Source: Bacteroidia bacterium (GTDB taxonomy: Bacteria > Bacteroidota > Bacteroidia > Cytophagales > Cyclobacteriaceae). From it: DNA of 35,299 nt. A program made the translations under genes and the position numbers. The notes under the pieces were generated by a model. It was not told the DNA's origin. It did not search any database and saw only the letters and a program-made list of their open reading frames with translations. The stretch is taken from assembly GCA_030425425.1 (NCBI GenBank), contig JAUIAO010000061.1, positions 1 to 35,299 on the forward strand, given 5' to 3'. Below are positions 22,608 to 32,226 of the stretch, piece by piece; the stretch's first letter is position 1; the number at the start of each line of letters is the position of its first letter.

Positions 22608-23873
22608 TCAGCGTAAAGCAAACAACGACCTTCGAAAAACCAAATAAGGATGATTCAGCAGGCTGAAAGCAATGCCCAAACTGATGTTGGTAATGGTCAC
22701 TACGGCCACTAAGTACAGAGACTCAAAGAAATACAAAACAATCACATCACCGATCACATTCAGGCCAACCATCAGCCAGACCTTCATGGCATTCCACTTC
22801 GGTTGATTGATGCTGTCAAACGACATGCCCATGTATTTCTCCAATGGCATCAGAATCATTGGAATGGTGAGGATTCTCAAAATCAATGCACTCTCGCCAT
22901 ATCCTTCACCTCCTAAAACAGCAACTACGAACTGCGGGACAATGGCAATTACAATTACTCCCGGCAGGAAAATGGCGGTCAGTTGTTTCACCTTTCCCCA
23001 TAGGTGGTTATTGAAAGCCGTTTGGTTTTGGTCTTCAAAGTAATTGCTGAGAATGCGGTATGAAGTCATCGCAAATCCTCTGAGCGGAATGTCTAGTAAA
23101 TCCAGCGCCTTGAGAGGAATAGCATAGATCGCTACTGCTTCATTGCCCATAAAAGCCCCAATAAGCAGGCTGTCAGAACTTTTGAGAAGGTTCGAACCTG
23201 CTAGTGTGGCCAGGCTGTGCTTTCCGAAAGCTATTAATTGTGCAAACCGAGTTTTGGAAAAGGCTTGCCAACGAATGCGGATGAGTGTTATCAAAGAATA
23301 AACACTTACGATCCCTTGGGTGAGCATATATGCCCAGATGAACTGGGTAAAGGTGAAGTGGTCGTAAAATTCACTCGCGACAAATGAAAGAAAGATGATG
23401 TTTCCAAAAAGTCGAAGGCCATTCATTCTTTTGAACCTTCCCTCTGCGTGCGACTTCCACGTGTCCAGACTGGAAGGGAAGGTGACCAGTACATAAATAG
23501 GGTAAAATACGAAAAAGATGTTCAATGACCACTCAGAAGTATCAGCGAGAAGATTTATGCTTCCAATAACCAAAGCAGCAATCAGACTCAATCCCAAGGC
23601 CATCAACCCTGATGTTGCCAAAATAGATTGCTTTTCATCTTCATCTTTTTCGATTGATAAGGCGCGAACCATTCCCTGTCTCACCATTCCTGTACGCATC
23701 AAATCCAATAATCCTGCAGCTGAAATGAACAATGCCCATGCACCAAACTCTGCTTTCGTGAGCACGCGAGCAAGGAGCATGAATGTCACTAACCCAACTG
23801 CAGATGCCAATACATTGCCAATAAGCACCACACCATTGTCTGAATTGAGCTTTTTGAGGATTTTATTAAGCAT
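22608..23873 (-). CDS. polysaccharide flippase (Wzx / MOP superfamily)
   Basis: A 421-aa integral membrane protein with about 12 membrane helices from residue 12 to 410. The pattern fits lipid-linked oligosaccharide flippases of the MOP/MVF superfamily: an N-terminal NVLASAVGLVTFMLLARVLT helix pair and AEFGAWALFISAAGLLDL, the typical helix 2 start of Wzx. It should move undecaprenyl-diphosphate-linked repeat units across the inner membrane. Its start overlaps the preceding glycosyltransferase gene by 8 bp. It is the last gene of the 27938-22608 operon before the inserted island. Confidence 0.9.
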   Translation of the reverse strand: MLNKILKKLNSDNGVVLIGNVLASAVGLVTFMLLARVLTKAEFGAWALFISAAGLLDLMRTGMVRQGMVRALSIEKDEDEKQSILATSGLMALGLSLIAALVIGSINLLADTSEWSLNIFFVFYPIYVLVTFPSSLDTWKSHAEGRFKRMNGLRLFGNIIFLSFVASEFYDHFTFTQFIWAYMLTQGIVSVYSLITLIRIRWQAFSKTRFAQLIAFGKHSLATLAGSNLLKSSDSLLIGAFMGNEAVAIYAIPLKALDLLDIPLRGFAMTSYRILSNYFEDQNQTAFNNHLWGKVKQLTAIFLPGVIVIAIVPQFVVAVLGGEGYGESALILRILTIPMILMPLEKYMGMSFDSINQPKWNAMKVWLMVGLNVIGDVIVLYFFESLYLVAVVTITNISLGIAFSLLNHPYLVFRRSLFALR

Positions 23874-25044
23874 GAACCGGTTGGTTGAGGATTTCTTCTA
23901 CCTGAGCAGCTCTTTTGGACCAGTCATTTTGTTTGGCTACCGCTGTTCGTCCTAGTTTTTTGTCGTAGGTGTCAGATTTAAATTCGTCATCCACACCATT
24001 GATAAATTGCTCAGCATTCTTGGCGATTACAACGTTTCCAAAAAAGTCATCCAGCGGAGCAAAATCAGTACTTACTACCGGGATGCCTGCTGCCAAGTAT
24101 TCGTTGATTTTAAGTGGGTAAATGCTTTTGGTAAAATCATTCATAGCGAATGGGATGATTCCCAGATCAAACTTTTTCATGAACTTGGGAATATCATTTG
24201 GTTGCTGCGCACCGAAAAAGCGAACATTTGGATGTTTTTTCAACTGCTCGGATTGTGCGCCGCTTTGTGTTACTCGCCCAATAAAGTGAAAATCATATTC
24301 AGGTCTTTCTTTGACTAAATTTTCAATTAGATCATAATCCAGACGAAAATCTAAAGATCCAACATATCCTATTACCGGTCTCTCTTTTTTATCTTGATGA
24401 AAAGCTCGATTGAAAAGCTCAAAATCAACTCCATTTTTCACCAGAGTGGTGTTGGTGTTTTGCTTTGATTTCTGCCTCAGCAATGCCTCAGAGGTAACAA
24501 TCACCTCATCTACTTTCTTAATATATCGATCTTCCATCGTGCCACCATGTTTTCCACACCAGTTGGCAGCTCCAATGTCATCATAGCAATAGTAAACCAG
24601 TTTGGACTCATTGAGTTTGCCAATCAAAGGCACTCCAATGATGGGATTAAATGCGTTGATCACGATAGGTGATTCGAAATTTAGCTTCTTCATGGCCTTG
24701 CAGATTGCGTTGCCCACTACAGCTGCCTGACTCCTGATAATTTTCTGGAAAATATCAGGATCATTGATCCAGTTGGTAGGAACCACAGGAGGGAGTGTGA
24801 GGTGATAGACTTCATTTCCCTTTGATTCGAGTGTTCTCAATCTGGATTCAATGCCGATCATTCGTTTCCACGGTTTAGGTTCCTTCCCCGTAATTCCCTG
24901 AGCAAAATCCTTCCAGGTAAATGGGTAATCTACGAACATCACTCGATGATTCTTAGCCAGTTGACTCATCATGTGCACAATCGTCTTCATGAAGTCACCT
25001 TCCCAGGTCGTCATCGAAATACAGACTATATCTTGCTTCTTCAT
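23866..25044 (-). CDS. glycosyltransferase (GT-B fold, GT4/GT1-like)
   Basis: A 392-aa cytoplasmic glycosyltransferase. The N-terminal domain begins MKKQDIVCISMTTWEGDFMK and contains HRVMFVDYPFTW. The C-terminal domain has VIGYVGSLDFRLDYDLI (about 222-238), YDFHFIGRV and the donor-binding stretch LKINEYLAAGIPVVSTDF near residue 325, the typical terminal motif of the family. Donor and acceptor cannot be deduced. It overlaps the Wzz gene upstream by 4 bp (ATGA) and the flippase gene downstream by 8 bp, so this is a tightly coupled operon. Confidence 0.9.
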   Translation of the reverse strand: MKKQDIVCISMTTWEGDFMKTIVHMMSQLAKNHRVMFVDYPFTWKDFAQGITGKEPKPWKRMIGIESRLRTLESKGNEVYHLTLPPVVPTNWINDPDIFQKIIRSQAAVVGNAICKAMKKLNFESPIVINAFNPIIGVPLIGKLNESKLVYYCYDDIGAANWCGKHGGTMEDRYIKKVDEVIVTSEALLRQKSKQNTNTTLVKNGVDFELFNRAFHQDKKERPVIGYVGSLDFRLDYDLIENLVKERPEYDFHFIGRVTQSGAQSEQLKKHPNVRFFGAQQPNDIPKFMKKFDLGIIPFAMNDFTKSIYPLKINEYLAAGIPVVSTDFAPLDDFFGNVVIAKNAEQFINGVDDEFKSDTYDKKLGRTAVAKQNDWSKRAAQVEEILNQPVHA

Positions 25045-27215
25045 GATTTAAACAATTTATCCAAATCTGATTGTCCTAATTCAAATTTCAGGATTTTACG
25101 TACCCATTTTGCTACAAGACTTCTTTTTGCAGGAACCTCGGCTACTATCTGATCAAGGTAGTAAGGTTTAATTCCATTGATGATAAGTTGTGGTTTTGTA
25201 CTAGTGATCTTTTGCAGGTCTTCTAGCATGTTTTTGTGGGCTGTAGACCACACTTTATCTGCTCTTACTGTCCAAAGGATCAATTGTGCCTGCTCGATAA
25301 GGGTCACAGGAATTTTACCACTTACCCATTCCGGTATTACCAACAGTATGTAATGATATTGCTTTTTATAGACATCTATCAATTCGTGGTTACTCACAAA
25401 CTGCTCATCGATTCGATAAGAGTATTGGTGCTCTTCTAAATCTGTAGGATCAGTACCTCTATGAGGGGTTACCAAACAAACACTCTCGCCTGATTGGATC
25501 ATTTTCTCGAATATTTTCTCAAATACATATACTTTCCCTTCATCTCGCTGAGTACTGATGCCTACTATCACTGAAGCATCATTTTTATTGACAGAATACT
25601 TATTCAGTTTGATTTTAGAGGCAAGTATGCCATTCACCTGATCATCAAGATTACCATATTTGTTTTTGAAATCTGGTGTCAACATTGGTATTGCTCCAGC
25701 CACTTCTAATCCTGTAAATTTTCTGGCTCTTTCGGGATGGCGCAAAGATCCATCCAGCAATTCTGCGGCTATAAGGAATGACAAAACACCAAAAATTCCA
25801 ATTACAATACCCAGAGCAACAATTATCATTCGTTTGGAAGGCTCCGGCTCATATGGATAGGAAGGTTTGTCTAAAATTTCCAGATTAGAGGATATTCTGA
25901 TGTTTTGTTGTTTCAATTTTGCCTGGTTAAGTCCATGCAAAACTTCCAGAAATTCTCTTTCATAAACACTTATCTGGCGCTCCATTCTATCTATAGTAGA
26001 TCCCATAGGTGTAAAGTTGTCATACTGCTGATCTATATCTTGCAGTCTTTGTTTTGAAGCTTTCACAGTCACCTTTTCACGATTCAGGTTGATGATTTCG
26101 TCGATCCATTGGTTGACAAGGTATAAGCCCGAAATACCCTCTTTGGAAGATGATCTGGAAATAGAGGATGACATAGAAGTCAGTAACTTTTCTCTCAAAG
26201 TTTCTAATGCAACTTGTTTTTCTACGAGCAGACTATCGGGTATACCAGCGGCTTTGAGCTTCGCTAATTCTGAGGTAGCTTCGCTCAGCTCCTCTTTGTA
26301 TTGTACCATTTGTAGGTTATTGGCCAATATTCCCTCTCTGATTTCCAATTTTTTTTCCAGCTCTTTCAATGCAGCTTCGGTGGCTTTCATATTCATCACC
26401 TGAACACTGTAGTCCTCAATAGCATTTTGTTTTTTTATGGCCAGTGCTTTGGTTTCTTCATTATAATTAATCACTCGACTTTTTAATCTAAAGGCAGTCA
26501 GTTCATCTTCAGATTGATTGAGCTGGTGTTTAGCTATTTCCAATTCTTTTTCAAAAAAGGCAACCACATTTTCGGTTTCTGCTTCTTTAATCATGCGATA
26601 ACGTTCGTCAAAAACCATTAAAAAAATGTCCAAAGTACTTTTGCACAGGCCAGGGTCATAAGTGGTGAAAGATATTTCGATCATATCACTAGATTTTACC
26701 CTTCTGAATTCGATTGACTCCAATTTGTCTGTACTGTATGAACTTTTACCTTTGATTAAATTTTCTACCAGAGGATTACCATTTTCATAATGTTGCTTAA
26801 GGTTTTGAAAAGTTTTTTCCTCATCTCCCGGTACTAATATTTCTTTTCGCTTGTCAATGGGGAATACCTCGGCTAGTGCTTCATATCCTGGCTCACCCAA
26901 GGTTATATTTGGTGAATCCTGCATGATGTTTCTTGCCAAAAGTCTCAGGCCTACTTCTTCCAATGTTAGACGAGATTTGATGATCTCCATCAAGTTATCA
27001 TATGTGGCATTTACTGATCTGTAATCTATTTTAGCATCAGATCCAGATTCAATATTGTACCCCGATCCAAAGCCAGTATAAATCAAGGCATTAGAATGAT
27101 ATTCTTTTGGTTGATTTCTGGTTAAAATGAATATAGTAAGTGCTAATGCGAATGGAATGGTTGCCAGTAAAATTGTATTCCTATATAAGAGTCTGATAAA
27201 GTCGAATAAATGCAT
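25041..27215 (-). CDS. Wzz/GumC-type polysaccharide co-polymerase with degenerate kinase domain
   Basis: A 724-aa polysaccharide co-polymerase. TM1 is at about residues 14-32, then a large periplasmic part with extensive coiled coil (about 205-445), then TM2 at 463-485 after a Pro-rich PSYPYEPEPSKR segment. The cytoplasmic C-terminus (500-724) keeps the fold outline of a BY-kinase but not its motifs: Walker A reads GISTQRDEGKVYV at 552-564 (normally PGEGKS/T), and the Walker A' region reads LVTPHRGTD (normally two Asp). The terminal Tyr cluster is missing. It should set chain length or bridge to the outer-membrane exporter, without autophosphorylation. Confidence 0.9.
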   Translation of the reverse strand: MHLFDFIRLLYRNTILLATIPFALALTIFILTRNQPKEYHSNALIYTGFGSGYNIESGSDAKIDYRSVNATYDNLMEIIKSRLTLEEVGLRLLARNIMQDSPNITLGEPGYEALAEVFPIDKRKEILVPGDEEKTFQNLKQHYENGNPLVENLIKGKSSYSTDKLESIEFRRVKSSDMIEISFTTYDPGLCKSTLDIFLMVFDERYRMIKEAETENVVAFFEKELEIAKHQLNQSEDELTAFRLKSRVINYNEETKALAIKKQNAIEDYSVQVMNMKATEAALKELEKKLEIREGILANNLQMVQYKEELSEATSELAKLKAAGIPDSLLVEKQVALETLREKLLTSMSSSISRSSSKEGISGLYLVNQWIDEIINLNREKVTVKASKQRLQDIDQQYDNFTPMGSTIDRMERQISVYEREFLEVLHGLNQAKLKQQNIRISSNLEILDKPSYPYEPEPSKRMIIVALGIVIGIFGVLSFLIAAELLDGSLRHPERARKFTGLEVAGAIPMLTPDFKNKYGNLDDQVNGILASKIKLNKYSVNKNDASVIVGISTQRDEGKVYVFEKIFEKMIQSGESVCLVTPHRGTDPTDLEEHQYSYRIDEQFVSNHELIDVYKKQYHYILLVIPEWVSGKIPVTLIEQAQLILWTVRADKVWSTAHKNMLEDLQKITSTKPQLIINGIKPYYLDQIVAEVPAKRSLVAKWVRKILKFELGQSDLDKLFKS

Positions 27216-27221
27216 CGGGGA

Positions 27222-27938
27222 TTATTTTAAACCTAATAAAACTGTAATCTCGCTTCTTTTTTTCATAGCATCAATTCCTGCATTGATCCACGCCTCTTTG
27301 GCTAGGTAAACCTGATTTTCGGCTATGAGTAATTCCGAATATCCTATCTCTCCGCTTGAGAAAAGACCATTGGTATATTCCTCCTGTTGTATTCTGGCGT
27401 TGTAGGCCAGTTGTCTTGTGTTTACAGTTTCTAAAGCACCGAGGTAATCATAGTATAAGTTCAGAATGTCCTTCTTTAATATCATTTTACGATCTTCTTT
27501 CAGATATTCGGAGTAGTCTTTTCGGGAGATGGACTGTTTTACTGCGCTTCTCTGATTGATTAATTTACCAGGGTCCAAACTCAGATTTATGCCTACACTA
27601 GGTAATACCCCATAAGTGGTTACCGACTCGTTGTTATTGTCTGTTGTTGTGTTTGCAGAAAAAACATTGACTCCCATTCTTAGCGAAGAGATCCATGAAC
27701 GTTTGTTTTGTTTTATCTCTTCATTAAAATATCTTATGTCTTCATCAAATGCATTGAGTAAATTGGAATTAGAAACTGCGGTTTCGATAAGAGAATCTAA
27801 TATTGATTCATTATGTAAAACTCTGGAAATCATTAATAATTCCTGCTCTATCTGCTTTTGAGAGAACATGTAATCTTGCTGGGCCACTCCACCGAAAGGT
27901 AATACGGTAAGGAACAAAAGGTAAATAATGTATTTCAT
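27222..27938 (-). CDS. half-size TolC-like outer membrane protein
   Basis: A 238-aa exported protein. I use the ATG at 27938 (MKYIIYLLFLTVLPFGGVAQ), whose signal peptide ends at about residue 21; the frame opens at 27974. The sequence has one TolC-type unit: a helix (about 55-70), a beta hairpin region with GVLPSVGINLSLDPG (about 118-132), then a long helix with YNARIQQEEYTNGLFSSGEIGYSELL and AWINAGIDAMKKRSEI. TolC proteins have two such units in about 430 or more residues, so this is about half size. It heads the Wzz operon with a 6-bp gap and probably forms or contacts the export channel. Confidence 0.8.
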   Translation of the reverse strand: MKYIIYLLFLTVLPFGGVAQQDYMFSQKQIEQELLMISRVLHNESILDSLIETAVSNSNLLNAFDEDIRYFNEEIKQNKRSWISSLRMGVNVFSANTTTDNNNESVTTYGVLPSVGINLSLDPGKLINQRSAVKQSISRKDYSEYLKEDRKMILKKDILNLYYDYLGALETVNTRQLAYNARIQQEEYTNGLFSSGEIGYSELLIAENQVYLAKEAWINAGIDAMKKRSEITVLLGLK

Positions 27939-28298
27939 GGGAATAGGTTTCTTTTTTATGTATGATGCGATCATTTTCTAAATAAAAGCACCTTAGCGAT
28001 ACATTTTTGCTTTATTAACTATGTAAAATTATTGACTGATAATCCTTCTGATGAGAGAAATAGATGATTGGTAAGAATGCCTCGATAACTGGACCAAACT
28101 ACCGATAAGTTTAAAAATCACTTTTTTTGAGCGATTACCTGAGAAAAACGATTCTTATTACTGGTCATCGTCTTTTCCACACCAATGATCGATTAGATCA
28201 CCAATCTTCCGATCATACCTGTCATTTTTGAGGTGTATTCTAAAGTTAATCGTTGCTATCCAGCGCAACGAATGACAACATTGCAAACACCAAATATC
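27939..28298. other. divergent intergenic region of the polysaccharide locus
   Basis: About 360 bp between the divergent TolC-like and acyltransferase genes. It must contain promoters for both directions, but I found no exact TAnnTTTG element. There is no ORF of interest, RNA gene or strong hairpin. Confidence 0.5.
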
Positions 28299-29507
28299 AT
28301 GAGCAAGAGTAAAAGCATATATTTCCCAGGACTGAACGGACTCCGTTTTTTTGCCGCTTTGTTTGTATTTTTTCATCATGTGGAGCAGCATAAATTTCTT
28401 ACGGGTTTGGACAATCTTTGGGGAGTGGCGATCATTGATAATCTGGGGCACCAGGCCAGGATTATTTTCTTTGTGCTCAGTGGCTTTTTGATCACTTATC
28501 TATTTCTAAAAGAAAAAGAAAAAACAGGAACAATCAATTGGTGGCGATTTCAGACAAGGAGAGCACTGAGACTATGGCCGGTTTATTATCTAATGGTGCT
28601 GATATCCTTTTTTGTGTTGCCCAGGTTCATACATATCGAGGCCTTTAACAGTGTATTAGAGGAGAATTTCTGGAAAGAGTTCTCAGTTTACATGGTCCTT
28701 TTTCCCAATCTGGCCAGATTACTACCTCCGATTATGGGGGCATATCAGTTTTGGTCTGTTGGGGTACAAGAGCAGTTTTACTGGCTATGGCCTGTGGTCA
28801 TATTATTGTTTAGCAAAAGAATGGTTCTCTTTTTATTGGTCTTTATAGGATTAAAACTGGCGGGAGAATTGTTCATTTATCAACTGATTGAGGTTACTTC
28901 AGGGACCTCTTGGCAACTCCGCTCAGAGCAGGCGCTAAAAATGTGGCAGTTGCTTTTGTTTGAGCAAATGGCTGTCGGTGCTTTGGGTGCTTATCTGGTG
29001 TTTCATGGAAAGGACAAAGTCTTACAAATAATTTATCATCCTGTAACAATCACTCTGGCGAGTACTGTGTTTTTAGTCTTATTATTCCAAGAATATCATT
29101 TTGTAGGGTATCCCGTGATTCAAGGAACAATAGCGCTTATCCTGATTCTCAATATTTCTCTGAATTCAAAATTTCCTATTCATCTCGAAAGTAAAAGATT
29201 CAATTACCTGGGCAACTTGTCATTCGGTATGTATGCTTATCATACTGCATCTATTGCCATTGTGATAAGTGTTTTGTTGAATCATACGAGTTTTGTGTCC
29301 ACAAATCCGGTATTGTTTAACATTGCATTGTATGGGGGTTCATTTCTAATGACCATGATAGTCTCTGCATTGTCATATAAGTATCTCGAAGGATATTTTC
29401 TTGATCTGAAAAAGAAATTCAGAATGGTAAAACATACCGATAAAGGATTGGGTAATGATGAGATTAACGAATTGGAATCGTCCAAGACCAAACCACAAAT
29501 GGCCTGA
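28299..29507 (+). CDS. acyltransferase family 3 (OafA/YrhL-like O-acyltransferase)
   Basis: A 402-aa integral membrane O-acyltransferase with about ten membrane helices. I use the ATG at 28299 (MSKSKSIYFPGLNGLRFFAA), since the typical family N-terminus begins there; the frame opens at 28233. The catalytic His is H26 or H27 in FVFFHHVEQ, and further on comes the conserved IIFFVLSGFLITYLFLKE followed by RRALRLWPVYY. It should acetylate or otherwise acylate sugar hydroxyls of the polysaccharide. The Wzy-type gene follows 5 bp later on the same strand. Confidence 0.92.
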   Translation: MSKSKSIYFPGLNGLRFFAALFVFFHHVEQHKFLTGLDNLWGVAIIDNLGHQARIIFFVLSGFLITYLFLKEKEKTGTINWWRFQTRRALRLWPVYYLMVLISFFVLPRFIHIEAFNSVLEENFWKEFSVYMVLFPNLARLLPPIMGAYQFWSVGVQEQFYWLWPVVILLFSKRMVLFLLVFIGLKLAGELFIYQLIEVTSGTSWQLRSEQALKMWQLLLFEQMAVGALGAYLVFHGKDKVLQIIYHPVTITLASTVFLVLLFQEYHFVGYPVIQGTIALILILNISLNSKFPIHLESKRFNYLGNLSFGMYAYHTASIAIVISVLLNHTSFVSTNPVLFNIALYGGSFLMTMIVSALSYKYLEGYFLDLKKKFRMVKHTDKGLGNDEINELESSKTKPQMA

Positions 29508-29512
29508 AAAAG

Positions 29513-30982
29513 TTGGAAGGGAGTATTTTTTATAAGGATCATATTAAACGTAAGCGACAGAGGATAGCTGGCATATTGCTGGCTATCATTTTTGCAATTG
29601 GGATAGGATATCTTGTGGCAGGAGGTGGAGTAAAAGTAGGTCTTATCCTGGTGGTATTGCCTCCGATTTCAGTTGTTCTAATGTTTTCACTCAGAAGTCC
29701 TGCTATATTGATGCATTTAGTGCTGATATTGGGTTTTTTGATTACTCTGCTGAGTAGGTATGTGCCGGGGGATATACCTTTTGGGTTAACGATAGATGGC
29801 TTGTTGGTTTTGGTCATTATCGCCTTGCTATTTCATAATAAGGAAAAGTTTGAATTGAAGTTTCTTACGAATGGTGTTTCATTGGTATTGTTGATATGGT
29901 TAGTTTTTTCTTTTATTGAAATAGCAAATCCGCTCGCTAAAAGTAAAGTGGCGTGGTTCTATGCCAATAGAGGTTTATCTTTTTATCCAGTTTTACTAGC
30001 CATTCTCACCATCTATTTATATCGAGATCACAAATATTTGAAGGCTTTCTTAATTATTTGGGCAGTCTTTAGCGTATTCGGTACATTGTGGGGTATCAAA
30101 CAACTAGTGTTTGGTGTCAGCCTCACAGAAAAACGCTGGCTGGATCAGGGAGCAGCAAGTACGCATATGCTGTTTGGTAAGCTAAGAATCTTCTCATTTT
30201 ATAGTGATGCAGCTCAGTTTGGGGCCAGTCAGGCGCACACTTCTCTGGTTTTCGGAATTCTGGGTTTATACACTAAATCAAACAGGTATAGAATTGCATT
30301 TTTAATAATCGCAGCTTTGAGTTTTTACGGAATGCTTATCTCTGGTACTCGCGGAGCATTAGGAGTATTAGCTTTGGGAGGTTTCACCTATTTTATAATG
30401 ACTAAGAAAGTCAAAATTGTTCTTATCGGAGCAATAGTTGCAAGTAGTGTTTTCATTTTTTTGAAATATACCACTGTGATGCAAAATAATTATCAAATCA
30501 GTCGTATGCGCACTGCGCTAAGGGATGATGATCCGAGTATGATGGTTAGAAAGAATAGGGAGGCTATACTGTTTAATTATTTAGCAGATAAGCCGATAGG
30601 AGGGGGTATCGGAAGTGCAGGGTATTGGGGAAGAAGATTTAATCCGGGAACAGTACTTGCGAATTTAGGTACTGATGGTCATTATACCCGGATCTGGATG
30701 GAGACAGGTATAATCGGACTTTTGCTTTACTTGGCTATGCTGTTGACGATAGCAATATATCTTGGTTACAGGCTGTGGTATATGCCCGACTCGCTTACAA
30801 GGCAGGCTTTGGTGGCAATCTACAGTGGGTTTATTGGGGTATGTGTGGCGAGCTATACCAACGGACTGCTTACACAAATTCCTACGGGTGTTTTGATTTT
30901 TATAGGTTTGGGATTGGTCTATTTGGGCACGGAAGGAGAGTTGGGTGCTGAGGGTTCATCCAGGATTGTCAAGAACAATTAG
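29513..30982 (+). CDS. O-antigen ligase/polymerase family membrane protein (Wzy-like)
   Basis: A 489-aa protein with about 12 membrane helices, the first at residues 18-36. The large periplasmic loop between about 330 and 390 contains the family signature residues R and H around IGGGIGSAGYWGRRFNP and NLGTDGHYTRIWMETG. This matches the Wzy_C domain of O-antigen polymerases and ligases. The gene starts with TTG at 29513, 5 bp after the acyltransferase stop; the next in-frame ATG would remove the first helices. With the Wzx and Wzz genes in the same locus, it is probably the polymerase of a Wzx/Wzy-type exopolysaccharide. Confidence 0.88.
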   Translation: MEGSIFYKDHIKRKRQRIAGILLAIIFAIGIGYLVAGGGVKVGLILVVLPPISVVLMFSLRSPAILMHLVLILGFLITLLSRYVPGDIPFGLTIDGLLVLVIIALLFHNKEKFELKFLTNGVSLVLLIWLVFSFIEIANPLAKSKVAWFYANRGLSFYPVLLAILTIYLYRDHKYLKAFLIIWAVFSVFGTLWGIKQLVFGVSLTEKRWLDQGAASTHMLFGKLRIFSFYSDAAQFGASQAHTSLVFGILGLYTKSNRYRIAFLIIAALSFYGMLISGTRGALGVLALGGFTYFIMTKKVKIVLIGAIVASSVFIFLKYTTVMQNNYQISRMRTALRDDDPSMMVRKNREAILFNYLADKPIGGGIGSAGYWGRRFNPGTVLANLGTDGHYTRIWMETGIIGLLLYLAMLLTIAIYLGYRLWYMPDSLTRQALVAIYSGFIGVCVASYTNGLLTQIPTGVLIFIGLGLVYLGTEGELGAEGSSRIVKNN

Positions 30983-31362
30983 CAAAGCGTTTAAACTTTT
31001 GGACTCATTTGAACGCCTGAGCTATCATAGATATTTTAATCGCTAGCAGACACAGACATCATTGATAAAATTTGAACTTTTAAGCTTCAATGTCTTTGCG
31101 AAGTAATCTCAATTAATTCCCAGAGATGAGAAGTGAGTATAACTCCATGAGGACTAGATAAGATACCTTCAGATCTTATAATTCGTGCAATTAGCACACG
31201 ATATATGATCCTGTTTCATGAAGGTAACCAAATTCAGGTGCTTTGATCATAATCTTGTTTTGAAAAGATAAAGGCCGATCAAACTATTTTTGAAACGGCC
31301 TTCCCATTTTGTTTTCAAATCAGAAATGAACTCTCATGAATAAAAGCCACCAATAAAAGCAC
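30983..31362. other. convergent intergenic region
   Basis: About 380 bp between the converging Wzy-like and acyltransferase-like genes. It holds a short GCGTT/AACGC inverted repeat just past the Wzy stop and the terminator hairpin described separately. No further gene or RNA is apparent. Confidence 0.5.
31271..31312. terminator. probable bidirectional terminator
   Basis: AAGGCCG (31271-31277) pairs with CGGCCTT (31296-31302) around an 18-nt loop and is followed by CCCATTTTGTTTT. On the minus strand the stem is followed by TATCTTTTC. It fits the end of the convergent Wzy gene and its opposite neighbour. Confidence 0.55.
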
Positions 31363-32202
31363 TCAAATAACTTGGGTTTCGGAGCTTTTTGCTGTTGATG
31401 GATCACTGGTTTCCAGATGATTACCAGTCATACCTTCTTTTTCTAAAGCTGGTTTTTTCTTCGAAAAAGGGCTTATTATCTTTGAAAATCTTTGCCCTTT
31501 GTGTCGATACAAATACAAGGAAACAAACCAAATAATTTTAAAGAGATACTCCTGAAACTTACCTTTCTTCTGATCGAGATAGAGGTGGTTTCTAAAGATG
31601 CTTCCTCTTACTACCAGATCCTCTGCAAGATCAGGGTTCTCTTTTAAGTGTCTGGAAACGAATTGAAATTTATAACCCTCATAGCCATTTTTGGAGTGAA
31701 TTTTCATCCATCCTCTCCATGATGTATGTCCTCCTGCTCCAAAATCAAGGTATTGGATCTCGGGATCAGCAAAGGCTGTTTCGATAAGTTTGAACCACAT
31801 ATATTTGGCCAAATTCCTTTTAGCGTATAATTCCTTTTCATGCAATGGAGCTGCACAATAGGCATAGGATCCGTAGTAATAGATCCATTGTAGGCAAATG
31901 ATTTCATTGGTATTTTCATCCTTGGCTACAAAGCATCTGATTTGATTTTTCTTATTTAGATAATCCAGATATTGAGGCTTTATTTCCCATTGTATTTTTT
32001 TACCCCAAACGATCTGATTTTCCCATAACCTCATGAACTTCAGAACTAAATCCTTATCATATGGGATTTCTTCGAAAATCAGATCTTTGTTCCTGTTTTT
32101 AGCTTTGCTGTAATGCTTTTTGGCATTGGATGAAAGTACTGATAGGTATTCTGAAAAACTTCCTATGTGGGTGTTGATCAGAAAAGGTGTAGTAGGTGTC
32201 AT
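31363..32202 (-). CDS. FemAB/GNAT-like acyltransferase (BioF2-type)
   Basis: A 279-aa cytoplasmic protein of the GNAT superfamily in its FemAB/BioF2-like branch. The pattern includes KHYSKAKNRNKDLIFEE (29-45), a central strand with IRCFVAKDENTNEIICLQW and the YLDFGAGGHTSWRGWMKIH segment near 150-168, with K/R residues that could bind phosphates. The C-terminal 60 residues are basic and Ser-rich. Relatives transfer amino acids or acyl groups to peptidoglycan or polysaccharide precursors. It follows the ATP-grasp gene by 24 bp on the same strand, so the two are probably one modification pair. Confidence 0.75.
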   Translation of the reverse strand: MTPTTPFLINTHIGSFSEYLSVLSSNAKKHYSKAKNRNKDLIFEEIPYDKDLVLKFMRLWENQIVWGKKIQWEIKPQYLDYLNKKNQIRCFVAKDENTNEIICLQWIYYYGSYAYCAAPLHEKELYAKRNLAKYMWFKLIETAFADPEIQYLDFGAGGHTSWRGWMKIHSKNGYEGYKFQFVSRHLKENPDLAEDLVVRGSIFRNHLYLDQKKGKFQEYLFKIIWFVSLYLYRHKGQRFSKIISPFSKKKPALEKEGMTGNHLETSDPSTAKSSETQVI

Positions 32203-32226
32203 CTATTGCTATTTTAAATACTCTAT

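Noticed and set aside
28158-28451. 97-aa minus-strand frame overlapping the acyltransferase start
   Set aside because: It covers conserved N-terminal acyltransferase codons on the other strand and has no protein-like features.
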